Assembly: GCA_003342815.1 (NCBI GenBank)
Contig: PTEX01000420.1
Coordinates: forward strand, 62,001-126,000
Length of the DNA: 64,000 nt
Reading direction: 5' to 3'
DNA from: Eudromia elegans
Lineage: Eukaryota; Chordata; Aves; Tinamiformes; Tinamidae
The position numbers were made by a program, and so were the translations under genes. Under the pieces are notes generated by a model that was given only the letters and a program-made list of their open reading frames with translations, had not been told where the DNA came from and ran no database searches. Of this stretch, positions 13,590 to 26,592 are shown piece after piece (the first letter of the stretch is position 1; each line of letters starts with the position of its first letter).

Positions 13590-15050
13590 CACAGTATAAA
13601 TATGGAGGATAACATTACAAATGGTAAAGTTCAAAATTAATTAGTATCAGCCAATAGCATGAAAGATAACTAGAAACTACATTAAAAGCAAGAGAAATAA
13701 AAGAAAAATTACGTCTGTCATTTAGTTGGAAAGGAGAGCAAAACAACACATTAAAAAAAAGATGAAACTTCCAATGATTATTTTACTTCAGTCTTCACAA
13801 AAAAAAAAAAAAGGGAGTAAAAAAAGAGTAAATGTGAATCCAATAAATTTAATAAGAGTATGTAGAAAGTAATAGTCCAGATACAGAAGGAATACGTTAA
13901 AAAGTATTTAGATAATTTGAATGCTTTTAAGGACTGATGAAACTCATCACTAAACCCTAAAAAATAATGAAAGTAATTCCTAAGGCCCTAGCACCATCTT
14001 TCACCATTTCAGAAGGGTAGAAAAGGGCCTAAAATACTGGGGAGTAATTGTCGCAATATCTTCCATTAAAGGTGGGGAGGGGAGGTGCACGGATAGCAGG
14101 ACAAATTCAATGTCAGAAGCAATATTAGACAAAGGATTAAATTATCAGTTTATAGGCATACTAAGGCCATTAAAAATGCAAACATAGATTTATTGAATGT
14201 AAGTCATAGCAAATCAATCTATTCTCTTCTTGCAAAATAGCAACTGCTCTGGTGCCTGAGAGACGGCAGAACCTGTGATATGTCTCTATGCTTCAAGGCT
14301 TTTGAATCTGTTTTGTATTCACTGCTATGTACAAACCACAGAAATACAGTTTAGATGATGTAAAGATAACTGAAAGTAAGGCATTTAAACAACAGTTGTC
14401 TAAAATAAATCATCAGTATGCTTCCAAACACAAGCAGGATTCTGCACAGAAGTGTCCTAGAGCCCGTTTGATTCAGCATGTTCAAGAATGAATTGGGTGA
14501 CAGAATAGAGAATAAACTCAAGATGTGTGTGGTGACATTCTGTTAAATACACAAAGAAAAACAATATGAGAAGTCTAACTGATCTTCATACTTTGGATGT
14601 CAAACTTGAAATCAACAACGCAAAATTCAATAAAAGACAAACGCAAAGTACTGCACAGAAGAAAACACCAGTTACACAACTACCAAACGAGAAACTAAAC
14701 AGGCAACAAGCCATGAGAAAAGGACCAATGATTACAGCATGCTGTAGAGTCAGTATCAGTAGAAGTTTAGACATCACTGGGAAAAAGTCTTGTTTGGGAT
14801 GAAATTCAGAGTGTCACAGGTTAGAAATGTGATGCACTGATTCTGTTCAGCTTCTAGTCAGTCGGGTGCTACACTAAGATGTCCTGTTTGGATCAACAGA
14901 CTCTACACAAAATACAGTTTAAGTTACCTGGTAAATACAGTTATCTAGTAATCATAGTAGGCAAAGGGAAAAACAATGACAAAGAGTTTAAGAACAGGAG
15001 AAAAGTTTGAAGGAAAACATGAAGCTGAGGATGACACACAGCAAGCTCCA
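13590..15050 (+). mobile_element. Long degraded CR1 LINE (ORF2 RT region)
   Basis: About 1.45 kb of sense-strand CR1 ORF2 in heavy decay. In order: a TTTTACTTCAGTCTTCAC block near 13780, matching the CR1 region just before the RT; a GATGAAACTCATCACTAAA block near 13935; an AAATCAATCTATTCTCTTCTT block near 14212; RT motif A remnant FKAFESV at 14292-14312 (consensus SKAFDTV); an FSMFKNELGDRIE remnant at 14471-14509, corresponding to the FNMFINDL region; then TDLHTLD and KFNKRQTQ within 14579-14650. The last two match RDLDRLD and KFNKGKCR in the younger copy at 26.6 kb, an internal check. The decayed continuation runs to about 15050. A 13-A run at 13799-13811 interrupts it. Many indels; no function possible. 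Confidence 0.9.
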
Positions 15051-18000
15051 TGATGGGTTAATAGAGACAGCTGTGGCAGACATCTGGAAGTTTTGCTATT
15101 TACCAAAGTAAAGCTTTTCTGTTGCTACAGCCCTAAAAAAGCCAGTCTGGTAGCTGCTCTCGCCACTGTCAAGACAATGATGTGGACAGCTAGAGTGTGC
15201 ATAGCCTGTTTTAAGAGGAAAGAGGAAAGAAAGAAAAAGACAATGTCTTTCTCCCAGAAAGAAAAGACAATGTCCAGGACTGGGAGAAAAACAAGGGCCT
15301 TTTTTTTTTAATTTTTTGACTTTCCTGTTCAAGTGCAGCCTGGCTTCAGACTCCTGCCTGTGGGCTGTCAGCTCTCAGCCTTGCCTGTGCTGCCTGACAG
15401 GCTTAGAGCCAGCTCTGCAAAAGGCTGTTAAAAGCTATGGAGATAATGGAAATCAGATGATGGAATCAGACGCCCACCCATGGAAGTTTAGGAAGCATTC
15501 AGCATGCTGCAGGTGATTTTTACAGACGCTGCTCGAAGTCCTGGTATAAATGACATTGAGGTTCAGGATGTTTTTTCCCTAGGATTATATGGTGTATGAT
15601 GTCAGTCCACAGAAACTGTTTCTGGCTATGCTCTTTGGCATTGGTGAACAAGTGCTAAGTAATACATCTGTTTGGGAATGCAATCACGTTATTGTCTCCT
15701 GACATAGAACATAATCAACTAATTTCAGCCCTGGTATAAATGGATAACCATTCATTATACATGGATAACCATTCTTAGTTACCCTCTGAAGGAGCCTCCT
15801 TGTCCCCACTACTGCTATACGGATAAATTAAACTCCTCAATTTACATGCTTCAAATTAGTTAAAATAATATAAAGTAGATGGAGTTAACTGCTTGGAAGT
15901 TATTTCTCAATAACTAAGCTATTAGTAATCATTCCTAGGGCTCTTTATAATCAATGCTGGATTGTTTCTCAGTGAATATGCACATCTCTTTGCTGTTGCT
16001 TCAGTGAAGTAATGCAGAGTGAAACCAACTGAGGTTTTGGCCCACAATATCTCAAGGGTTCTTCCTTTTAATTTAGTAATAATTACACCCTAGGCTAATA
16101 CACTACAATGTCTTTGGCCTTTGAGTTAATGAAATAATACCAACATGGCCCTCAGAATCAATTTATTCAGCAAAGAGGAAAATTATTACTTTGCAAACAG
16201 GAAATGCGTTCAATTTATTACAATAAACTTCATTGTGCATAAAAAAAGGAAACAAAAAAACAAACAAAAAACAGGAAGAGAGGAAATGTACAGGTAGGAG
16301 GATAATTTTTAGTATGTTTTTCTGTGCTTCATATCTCCCTCATATCTGGTAACCCAAAATGGAAGTCTAAATCACGGCTATGCAAGGACACACACACACA
16401 GAGGGTAAAAGAATACCAATTCCATCACCTACTAAAGGCAGAACTACTAAAAACACAGCAAAGATGGTAGAAGGCAATATATGTTATGCCATCCACAGAA
16501 AGGTTTATTTTTAAAACTAGATTAAGAATAACCTAAGAATCTATTTCTTCTATCATCCCAATTAATTAGTAGAAAAAAATAGAATATGTTCTCAAAAAAA
16601 AAAAAAGTAAAGAATGAGCTGATAACAGCTTCTCTGTTCTGAACTTCTCAAAGAAAAATTATTTCACTCTCTTCCCAGATCTCATTTTTGTGGGAGAAAA
16701 TGGGGAGAGAGAACAGGCAGACAAGAATAATAGAGTCTGTATTGCTCATTGTTTTATATCAAGATAATTCTACTCTTACTAAGAGAATTATACTCATATA
16801 AATTTATACGTTTTGAAAAACTTGAAGCAGTGGAATTCAAGATGTATGCCATATTGTGTAAATATGCATCTCTAAAACTTCATTCTTCTGCATATGACAT
16901 GTATGTTCTGTTCTTCTGTTCAGTATCAATTTAAATAATACAATATGATAAGTCCAGTTGCAGTCTTACAGAATTTGTCCATTACATAAATAATGCTCCA
17001 CTGTGTTTACCTTACATATATGTGATGACATTTTTGAGCAATTTAAGCTTAGTGCAATCTTTCCCATGTGCAAGTACTGCATGATTCCGTTCATGCCTTT
17101 TTATTTAATAAAAAGTTAAGAAAAATCATAAAGTTATTATTGGAAATCAATATATAAGTGAGGAATATTCTAGGAGAAATATACTACATTTCATTTCACT
17201 TTTACATAGGGGTAATGTCCTCTTAATGTATCCAGCGTAAGAGATTTCCTATAGTGAAGTCAAGATAGCAATTTTACACACTGTAAAATAGTCTGATAGT
17301 GTCTGTGAGCTTTGAGAAAGTTTTTTGGCTCAAGTATAGATCAAAATAAAATATTAGTAAAGCTGAGCATACAGCATACAGCGTTTTGAAAATCACATGA
17401 TAGCAAGAAAATAGTCAATATTAATTAAAAAATGGATCTTAGTCTCTTTTTTTTTAATGCACTGTCAAGGACACAATTGGATGGTGCCCAAAGAGATGTA
17501 GTTATTCCTGTTGATGCTAAAGGAGCATAGGCAGCATAAAGACAGAGGAGGACGTTTTTCTGAAGCTTGTACTGAACTGGACAATTAAATTGTATATCCA
17601 GAATATTGATACCTTTAAAACTTCCAGTTTAGTTTGTGGTGAAAGTTTTGCAGTCTTGCAGCACTTTCTGGTGAGACATATGTGGAAAGGAAGCGAGGGA
17701 CTGCTGAATCTGATTTTCTAACAGACATGTAGTAGTGACCCAGAAGCATCAGCTATGCTGAATAGATAGAGACTTGCTCTTCTCTTTGGAAATAAGATCC
17801 TCCATCCAGATGCTCAGAGAATGCCAGCTGCAGCATATTTCCATGAATCTCTCCTCTTAACTGAGCACACAAACTTTAAAGAGCGTGGAATCAGGCTCTG
17901 TGCCTTTACTGTTGTCCATGTTCTCTGTTTTCATTTTTTTGGGGGTTCTATGCAGTAGTTGCACGAAGACTGCTCTTTTTCACCACAGCTCTAGATGATA

Positions 18001-18766
18001 CTGAAGGCATTTACCTACAGCATAACCAAGGAGGCACTGAATTCTCTCAGACAAAGGAAAGAAAAAATATCAAGTCTTTCAATTTATGAACAGCTCCCTT
18101 AGCCATCAGGTCATCCTACGAAAGTCAGAGGCAGCATGTGTCTTTCAGGTGCATTTTTCAAAAACGTGGGCATTACTCACCTCTTTCCAAAAGTATCTAC
18201 CATGAAGTCTTTCATTAGATGGAAGAACCTGTCTATAGTCTGAAATAGAGACTTGAGCTCCTCACAATGTATGAGTTCAGATGTACCTGGTATACAAACC
18301 TGGTTTGTCTTGAATTTCTGCAGGTGACTGATGCTAAGTCTGACTTACGCTAAGGCTGAAGCTGATGATGCTGAGTTTCCTGACCATCTCCATGCATTGT
18401 ATTACAGTTTGCACTTTGATTTGGAAGCTACACAATTGAAATGCAAACACTGCAGTAGCTCATCCCGTGATTTGGTTCTCCTATTGTCAGAATCCTTATA
18501 CAAATAATGGAGAGATTTGATCTGCTGTTGAAAAGTTCATAAAAAATCCTTAGAATTAAAAATATCATACATACTACACACAGGGCTTGCTGACCATTCC
18601 CCCCAATGTTACTTCTTTTTTGGCTCCAGATGGAGCATTTTGTTCCCAAGCAAGTTGTTGCTGTAAGGGACTCAGCTCCTCAAATGTGAATTTCAAAATT
18701 GCAGAAAGAATCCAAAGAGCATTGTTTCAGAACCATCCAGCAGTCAGTTTTTGAGTAGAAAAACTA
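15051..18766. other. Unannotated non-coding DNA
   Basis: Contains an AAAGACAATGTC(T/C) block repeated at about 15236 and 15264, and the 14-bp direct repeat at 15740. AT content is high with A runs near 16243-16270 and 16594-16606. No host exon or named repeat is supportable. Confidence 0.5.
15740..15774. repeat. 14-bp direct repeat ATGGATAACCATTC x2
   Basis: Two perfect copies (15740-15753 and 15761-15774) lie 21 bp apart. The core TGGATAACCA is itself an imperfect palindrome (TGG-ATAA-CCA), so the site offers two equally spaced dyads on about the same face of the helix. This could be a protein-binding pair or a chance duplication. Confidence 0.85.
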
Positions 18767-18804
18767 ACACACACACACATAAAAAAAGAAAAAAAAAAAA
18801 AAAA
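18767..18804. repeat. (AC)n plus A-rich simple repeat
   Basis: A short AC dinucleotide run followed by A7, G and a longer A run, ordinary low-complexity DNA. Confidence 0.92.
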
Positions 18805-18879
18805 CCCTAGATAGTGTTTCCTGCAGAAACGGTGTGGAGTCTTGCACAATATTTTACCTTATTTTAAAATCCCTCTGTA

Positions 18880-19740
18880 GAATTTCAGAGTATATGACAT
18901 TTACAATTTTCCTATTATAAACAAGACCTCCTTTCTGAATTAGTCTCTTTGGACAACAGTGAACTTGAAATTAGAGTTATTTCTAATCTATTTCTAATAA
19001 CCTTGCACTGGCCTCAAGGCATTGAAATTTTAATATATAAGGCTTGAGCAGCTGCTAAATTTGAATTTATGTATTAACTATTTGGAGGAATAGGTTAATT
19101 AACTGTAACGCCGTAGTCTCTTCAACATTATTTCAAAATAATGGTCTGTGATTAATAAGCCATGATAGAAATTTTGATCAGTTGTGACCTTTTTTTTTTG
19201 TAAAAAAAAGGAAGAATTTATTTGACATCCAAAATAATTTTGTTTGAATTATTTAATTGCAGATTTCCATCTTGTTTGAAAATGCAATTTTCATCCATTG
19301 ACATAAGAAGTTAGTTTCTTTTGTCCAAACATTTACAAATCCTGTTTCCATTTCCTTTTCTTTTGGCCTTTATTTCATTTAATTTTCATGTCATTTTAAT
19401 GAGTGATTTTTTCCAGCAGTTTCTGAGAGTTTCAGTCACCAATATTTCATTCTGGAATAAAAGCTAATGATCCATAAATTCTTAATGCCATATTTTATAG
19501 CCAGTAAATTAGTCTTAAATGGGTTCAATAAGTTTTGTGATGTATGTCATTAATTGTTAATGGTGTTTTAACTAGATAATTATTGTGAAAGGTTGTTTAT
19601 TATCACCATTGGTGGGTGACTGATCCTTGCAATCTGTTCCGCCTGGTGTTGCTGAACTTAGTCTATTTAGCATCATATGCTACAAACAGATCAGGAGACT
19701 GTGAATGAAGCACAGATCAAATATCTAATTCAAACATTTC
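18880..19740. promoter_or_regulatory. Candidate conserved non-coding block
   Basis: AT-rich sequence with little internal repetition and dense homeodomain-type words: GGTTAATTAACTG near 19093, GTGATTAATAAGCC near 19149, TTATTTAATTGCAG near 19248 and TAACTAGATAATTATTG near 19568. A less AT-rich stretch follows at 19605-19720. This texture is typical of vertebrate developmental enhancers. The inference is motif-based; no conservation could be measured. Confidence 0.25.
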
Positions 19741-22700
19741 CAGTGGATAATGAAACAAACCATAAGGCTTAATAAGGTCAGATTACTTTTCATTTTTCAA
19801 ACAGAAGTACATCTGTACTATATCCCAGCCCTCTTTGCACACAGAGCAGACATATATAAATAAGACTTGCCCAAGTAGTAGGAATGCCTGATATTAGAGC
19901 CAAGTCAATTCAGGCATTAAATTACCTACAGTTTATCCTCTCCAATGACTTAGTGACCTGAGTAGCAAGGGAAGCCTAGACACTCATTAGTAGTCTCTTT
20001 CGGATAAAGAGGTAGTGTTACCTTAATGACATGCAGTAGTTAGAGGAAAAACTTGCCATGCATGTTAAGCAAAGTGCACTCTTCAGTGCACAAGAATAAG
20101 TTAGTAAAAGTGAAATTTATCTCCTTTTTGGACTTGAAACCTTAATGAACTTTCTGAGTTTGCAGGCTGTTTCCACCAAATTAACTACCAAGTCAACTTA
20201 GTCATATTAGTTAAATAGAATAGGGACACAAAGTCTTACTTCACCAATCACAGACAGGATCAAGAATATAGAGGCAATGTCTTTGCTCACTCTTCCAAAT
20301 CCTCTTCCAGGTTGCCCTCATTCCTAAAGCCACACATATTCTCTTTTGTTCTCTCAGGGATTTTTTTTTCCAGAGTTTTGTACACCAACTATTTTTTGTA
20401 TTCTTAGGTGCTTCCTTTAGGTGTTTTCATTTCCAGGTGAACCTTCAACTTGTATAAAAAATGAAAATAGAACTTCTTCCTTTACCAATTACAAAGTTGA
20501 GTGTGTTACCCAGAACAGCCCTGAGGTCCCCTGCCCGTTTGTAGTGCCAGAAAAAAATGAATATTTGATAATCCTCGTAAGGCTAACACTTAAGACAGGT
20601 AATAAACTTCTCTCTTTTCCCAAACTGAAGCATTTGTGTGTACAAAATGAAGGAGAACATCAAGGGAACTTTAAAGCTAATAACACAAGTTAGTGGATTT
20701 TTTATATCGTTGAATTAGACTGAGTAGGAGTTCTGTGGATCATAATCTTGAATTTAGGGTAGTAAATCTTGCATTAGATTCCTTAGTGAGGTCTCCAAAG
20801 ACTTTAGATTCCTAACTGCCTCAGATTTAAATGATGATCGTAAAAGTTTTTGGAAATCTGTGCCTGAGTTATATTGTGGTTCTTACTATGAATTTCTTTC
20901 TATACAACTTCACTTCTTATTTCCCATTATCTATAATGAATTTTGAAAGGAAACAAGAACTCACATGCTGCTTATATATAGCTCTGCAAGACTGTGCTCA
21001 TGCATGCAAATGATCAACAGATCCACATTTACTGTTGTCCAAGAGGATAAATAAAAAATATGTAGACTCTGTTAACCTGTTAAATCTGTGATACAAACAA
21101 GCATTTCTTCTTGAAGGAAGAAAATAAATTTTTTTATGGAGATCTGAAAAAGAGTGTGAAAATGTTTCTCTAGGACTTGAACTAGCAGCAATTTCATTTG
21201 TCTTTATATTAAAGACAATGGCAGTGTCAGCCAATGTGTCTCTATGTTACTATACATAAAACTCCCTTAACTGAATTGCATTATGAAATGCTTTAATGAA
21301 CTTTGAGGAGTCTTCAGCTTACTGAAATGAACACATTGTAGAAAACTGGATTAAGCTCCTTTGAGGTCACCTTTGAGTTCCTAAGGTATTGCATGTAAAA
21401 CCTGTTATTTCACTATGGGTAAATCTCTGTGAAGTCAGTCATAATTTCACCCAGCCAGATTCTACTCCGCTTTTTCTCTTCTCACATAAATTTACCAAAA
21501 TCTTCTTAAGAATTTTGTCTCCTGTTTACAGTATTTTGAGTAATATGAATCCTCAGCCACTAATTTTTCTCCTGTCGTTTAATCAGTATCAGGTGAATTT
21601 TATTAACATTAAATGGGTGCTTTTTAGAGATGTGCAGTTATAGTCCTGCTGTAGTTTTATAAAGCCTAAGGGAGTTTGTTATCCATATGCCAATGAATTT
21701 CAATGAAATTAGGTTACATAACTCAAGGCATTGGAGAATCCCAGCTTTAATTATACCTAAGATCACCTCTTGAAGTACATCCTACATATCAGCACACTTA
21801 CTCAAAGCTAAGACCTGAATCATACTAGGAAAAAAAATTATTGGAAGACATTAAAAAAAGAAAAAAAAATAATAATCTTTAAGTGTCTTAGCTTTTTCTT
21901 TACTCAGCCCTATCTTTCCTTCATTTCATATACTAAATCTGATAACTAGCCTGTAGCACTGCACAAGTGTATTGACAGTGGGACTTGAGTCTGAATGGAC
22001 TTTTCCTAGTTGATGGACAGGAGATAGACAGTCTTCTCAGGGCAGTGAAACTTTCTCTTCAAAGACTGTTCAGACAGTGAATTTGCCCAAACATGAATTA
22101 ATATGCATGAAAATGTGAGATTCCAACTAAATGGGCTAACACTGCAAAGGGTTCACAGCCTCCCATCCTGTTGAGATATTAATACATTAATCAATGTTAA
22201 TACATTCTTTTAGAGGAGATTTAGAGGAGATTTTTCCTTCGCTTTCACTTTCCATGAGAGATCTTGATTCTGCAGGCTCCTTCTCTGAACAGTCCTTGTC
22301 ATAAGTCAGGTTTGGGCTCTATTGACGTTCTGTAATGGGGAATAACACTATCTTTTCCCTAGCCTGTTTTGCTCTCTGTGAGCAGTGAGTGTCTCCAGGC
22401 AAAGGCACATGGGACGTTTCACAGAATTCTGACTGGAGATCTCATCTTGTTTGAGTCCCTTACAAGTTACCAGACTATAAATGTTAAATAAGTAAAACCT
22501 AAGCGCTTTCATTTCTATGCTTCAGACAGTTAATTAAGTTATTAATTTTCCTGTTACAACTCTAGTTCAGAAAGTATTGATGGAGGATAAGAGAAGTAGA
22601 GGTTAAGAGATCTAACAGACAGAAGTTCTTTGCAAAAGGCAGAAAGATCACAGATAGTCTGCTTTGAAGACTTGAGAATAGTACGAAGGAATTCCATAAG

Positions 22701-23499
22701 CAATGTACTTATACTTTAAGTGAAAGACTATTGTTCTAACTATGGGAATTTGAAAATAAAAGTGCATTTTACTTGGAGACAAGTGAATAATTACAAGTGA
22801 GTTAAGGTGTCATGCTGCAAGTCATGGCTGTAAAATGCTTTTTCTTCAACGATTGGGGAAAATTTTTTGATCCATTGTCATTCAATACTTAAATGGGAAG
22901 GAATGAAAAATACTGTGTAGATATGGCTGCATACTGGTTAGTTACTCCCACTGAATTGACAGTAACAGTATGTCAAACCTGAGTGTTTTTAATAAAGCCC
23001 TCACTGTCACACATAGATCATTCAGGAGAAAGGTGGGATAGGTGAGCTGTGATGGTGAAAGGGAAGTAATGAAAACTAAGAAGGGGAACAGAGTGTTGTA
23101 CTGCCAAATAAATTAGCCGCTCATTTGTTTAATATGCAGGATAGGTACTGATGGAATATGTAGTTTAGCAAGGGTATATCTTCTTCCAGACCTTCTTGCT
23201 CATCTGCTTCCACTGAAATTTCATGGAAGTGCTTCAAGGGTAGATTAAAATGTGTAATTCCACATTATTGCTCTCTTAAAGGGGAGGAGAAAACACCCCC
23301 AGAGACACTTTGCTAACCAAATTATTTATTCAGATTGAAATGCCATCTCTAGTTTGGTGAGAACAAAAGCAAAGACTGATTTTTGTTTATTTGAAAGTGA
23401 AATTCTCAAACACAGTTCATGTATAGACACTAAAGTTGTTCATGTTACTAGAAAAAAGGCTAAAAGGCATCTCTCCAAGTTCATAAAATAATGTTTTTC
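19741..23499. other. Unannotated non-coding DNA
   Basis: No exon or named repeat recognised. An 11-bp tandem duplication (TTAGAGGAGAT twice) lies at 22210-22231. Short plus-strand frames at 20421 and 21389 lack any domain. Confidence 0.5.
22210..22231. repeat. 11-bp perfect tandem duplication
   Basis: TTAGAGGAGAT occurs twice head to tail with no mismatch. Confidence 0.95.
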
Positions 23500-23527
23500 T
23501 TACCTCTTACCTCTTATCTCTTACCTC
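23500..23527. repeat. 7-bp minisatellite TTACCTC x4
   Basis: Four head-to-tail units of TTACCTC, the third carrying one substitution (TTATCTC). Confidence 0.95.
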
Positions 23528-26474
23528 AAAAAGGAAAACTTTCCCTTTTTGTCACTCTTTGGGTTATAAACACTCTTAGCCCTATCCTGAAGAAGTACAA
23601 CTTATGTCAATGGACTAGTGCTCTACTGCTCAATCTGCCCTCTTTGCACTGCCACAGCAATGCTAAAAGGTTCTGTTCCTTCTCTTTGGTGTAAGTCCAC
23701 AAAAACCTCCTCTATTTTTGCATATAGGCTGAGGAAGATGACATATTACTTTAGCAAAAGGGACTTGAGCAGTACCTGTTCTCATTGCTCAGTTAGTGTT
23801 GCCTTGCTAGTGCTGCTCCAGAATTACAAAAGCAGGGGCTTCCCTTGACACCTTCCAACTTCTCACTTTTCTTCTCTGTATCAGTTCCTAACTCTGTATA
23901 CTGAACTTAAGATCTGATCAGTGGGAAGGTTCACCCCAATAAGGATTTCTCACCTATGAAGATGCATTGTCTACATCAATTAACTATTTAACCCTGACAG
24001 AAATGTCTTTGCAAGGAAGACTGTAATAAATTCAGTCCCCTATAGAGCTGACACAGACCTCATCATGAAAGAAACCAGAATTAGAGAACATATTAAATAA
24101 AATGCTACTCAGTTAAGCATAGACAGAAAATATGCCTGACAGATGGTTGGGCTAAATGTCTCATGTTTTGCAACCCTGTCACTCCACAATTTGTTGAAAA
24201 GGATTGATTGTCATGTAGAGAACATGAATGAATATAAACTTCTTATAAACACAGCCTTTAAAGCATGATTGGCCTCACTGGCTATTGCTTCTCTTTCTCA
24301 CAGGTGACTATTAACACTGCTCTTGACCTCCTCTGTTCCCCATGGAGACTCCTCTCAGGAAGTCACTGATGTTTCCCCATGCTGAGAAGGAGGGAGGAAG
24401 TGCAGTTTTCCTGAGCACTGATGGCAGGGAGGAGGAAAGACAGAAAAAGAGTCCACTGGGAGCATCAAAAATACTTAGAATGCTCCAGGGCCTTTTAATC
24501 ATTGAATACAAATGACCTAAAATGACCCTAAAGATAATCCACTACAAAAATTAAAATAAAAAGAAAAGTGAGTAAAGAAGGGAGAAAGGAGGATTAAGAA
24601 GATATCTCTTTGATAAACTACCCCTTAGAAAGGCTGAAAGGCAGAATTGGAAGATACAAGTGGTGATGCTAAAGGTGGCGGCTTTCCAATATCAGTGTTG
24701 TCAGTTTATCCTGAAAAGTTGACCTTTTAAACTAGCGCTGAATCTTTTCTTTCGCTATATGACAGCATTTTGCCATTTCATGGAAACAGCTCCCTAATAG
24801 GCTTTCTCTTTGCCATTTATTACACATCGAGTGCTAGGTTCAGTTTCTAATAGTTCCTTTTCATCTAGCTGCCTACTGCTGACTGTGGAAAGTGTAGGTT
24901 TGGCTCCACTGATGGCTCTCTGTAATGGCTGTGATTACACCCTCTGCATCTTCTTCACAGTGCCAGCCTTTCAGATGAACAGCACATTATGCCTGGATAA
25001 GACTCAAAGAGCAGCTTAATATCAGGGTTCTCTGGAACTATAATAAATGGTTCAAGATCGAACAGATAAAACCACATCAATATTTCTGTATGGTCCATGA
25101 GGTAAAACACATCAATCCTACACATGTCTATCTATGAGTTAAAGCTGCATTTTATCATAGCTGTAAGGAAAGAGGGATGAAAATAAACCTGTGTCATCAG
25201 AACATTCAGAGTAACTATAAAGCAACCAGCCATCCTTTATATATCAGAGGTCTAGTGTCTTCATGACAGACCCAACAGATCATTTTGCAAGTCATTGTTC
25301 TGAAACAGGTATCATCTTAAAGATGAGAAAACATAACACTTTTTTAAATATTTCGCAACAGGTGAATCCATGTGTGCACGTTTGCATGGAATCTCCTGAA
25401 GTTTTGCGCTAAATATAAACAAAATGGTGCCTCTATGGAGAGGACCCAGGAACAGGCTGAAAGTTAAAGACAAGCTGCTTTGAATTTTTTAAGTGATACA
25501 GATTTACCATTCAGCTTTGGTAACATGAAAGGTTAAGAAAACAATTCTTATCCAAAACATAAAATATAAAGTAAATATAAAGTGGATTTCTTTTATTTGC
25601 TACTGGTTCTTTAGATTTTACATTTCATTTTTTACCCTGTGCATATGTAAAACTTGAAACGAACTTTATTAATTGAACCTCATTTCTGCTGTAATTTATG
25701 GATTCAAAACTGAGAAGCAGCTTTAAAAAATACTAACTTTCACAGGATTTTTAATAAAGGCAGAAAGGATAATAACAAAGCTGTTATTAATACACATATT
25801 CAAACCTTGCTTGAGCTCTAAGAATAGGCCAATAAATACACTAGCACAAATCTCAGTTCTGACAATGGTAGTGTTTGTGTGAACAGCTAAGAAAGCACTG
25901 CATGAAGCTTTCATAAAGGGTTGGACTGTAGAATCTTTTATTACACAAACACATCTTTTGGACTCTTTTGTCCACAGGAGCTCCCTCATTCAGACTACAT
26001 CCTTATTAGCAAGTAGTGTCAATGAGTAGAAGGTCTCTGTGAAGTAAAGTGATCATCACTGAAGACCTAATGTTCTCACAGTGCACATTACAAGGCTTAT
26101 TTATTTATTATTTCACAGTAACTGTTATCTGGTCCTAGGGCCTGACTGCCTGTTTGTGGATGAAGACCACTAGGTGCTCTCCATTAGTTCATCCTCCAGT
26201 TTAGTGTCATCTGAAAGGAAGCCAGTCCATGTCCTCTGAGACTGCTCTGCGATGCAAAGCAAAACCCAGCAAGTTGGGGAGTAGGGATATTTATCTCAGT
26301 TGCATCCTTCTAAACAAATTATAAGTGTAGATGCACCTAGGAGTCTAAGAATAAGCTGGTCTCTCATGTCCTGATGTTAGGAAGTATTGAAGTGGTACTT
26401 GGGACACTAGAGTTAACTTATATAGCCATTTGCATAGGTTCATCATCATAATTCTGTTCTGAGCAGTTTATTAA
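23528..26474. other. Unannotated non-coding DNA
   Basis: Random short frames only, including an 88-codon minus-strand frame at 25723-25989 with no domain. No named repeat was recognised. Confidence 0.5.
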
Positions 26475-26516
26475 AACAGTTATATATATAACAGTTATAT
26501 ATTATAACAGTTAATT
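26475..26516. repeat. AACAGTTATATAT tandem repeat, about 3 units
   Basis: Units begin with AACAGTTA at 26475, 26490 and 26506, at 15-16 bp spacing. They lie about 75 bp before the CR1 insertion at 26.6 kb. Confidence 0.85.
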
Positions 26517-26592
26517 AAAATCTATATTTTCCAAAGCACTAAGCATTATTGTGAGGAAACCAAATGACTGGCATTCATACTCCTAACTGGGA

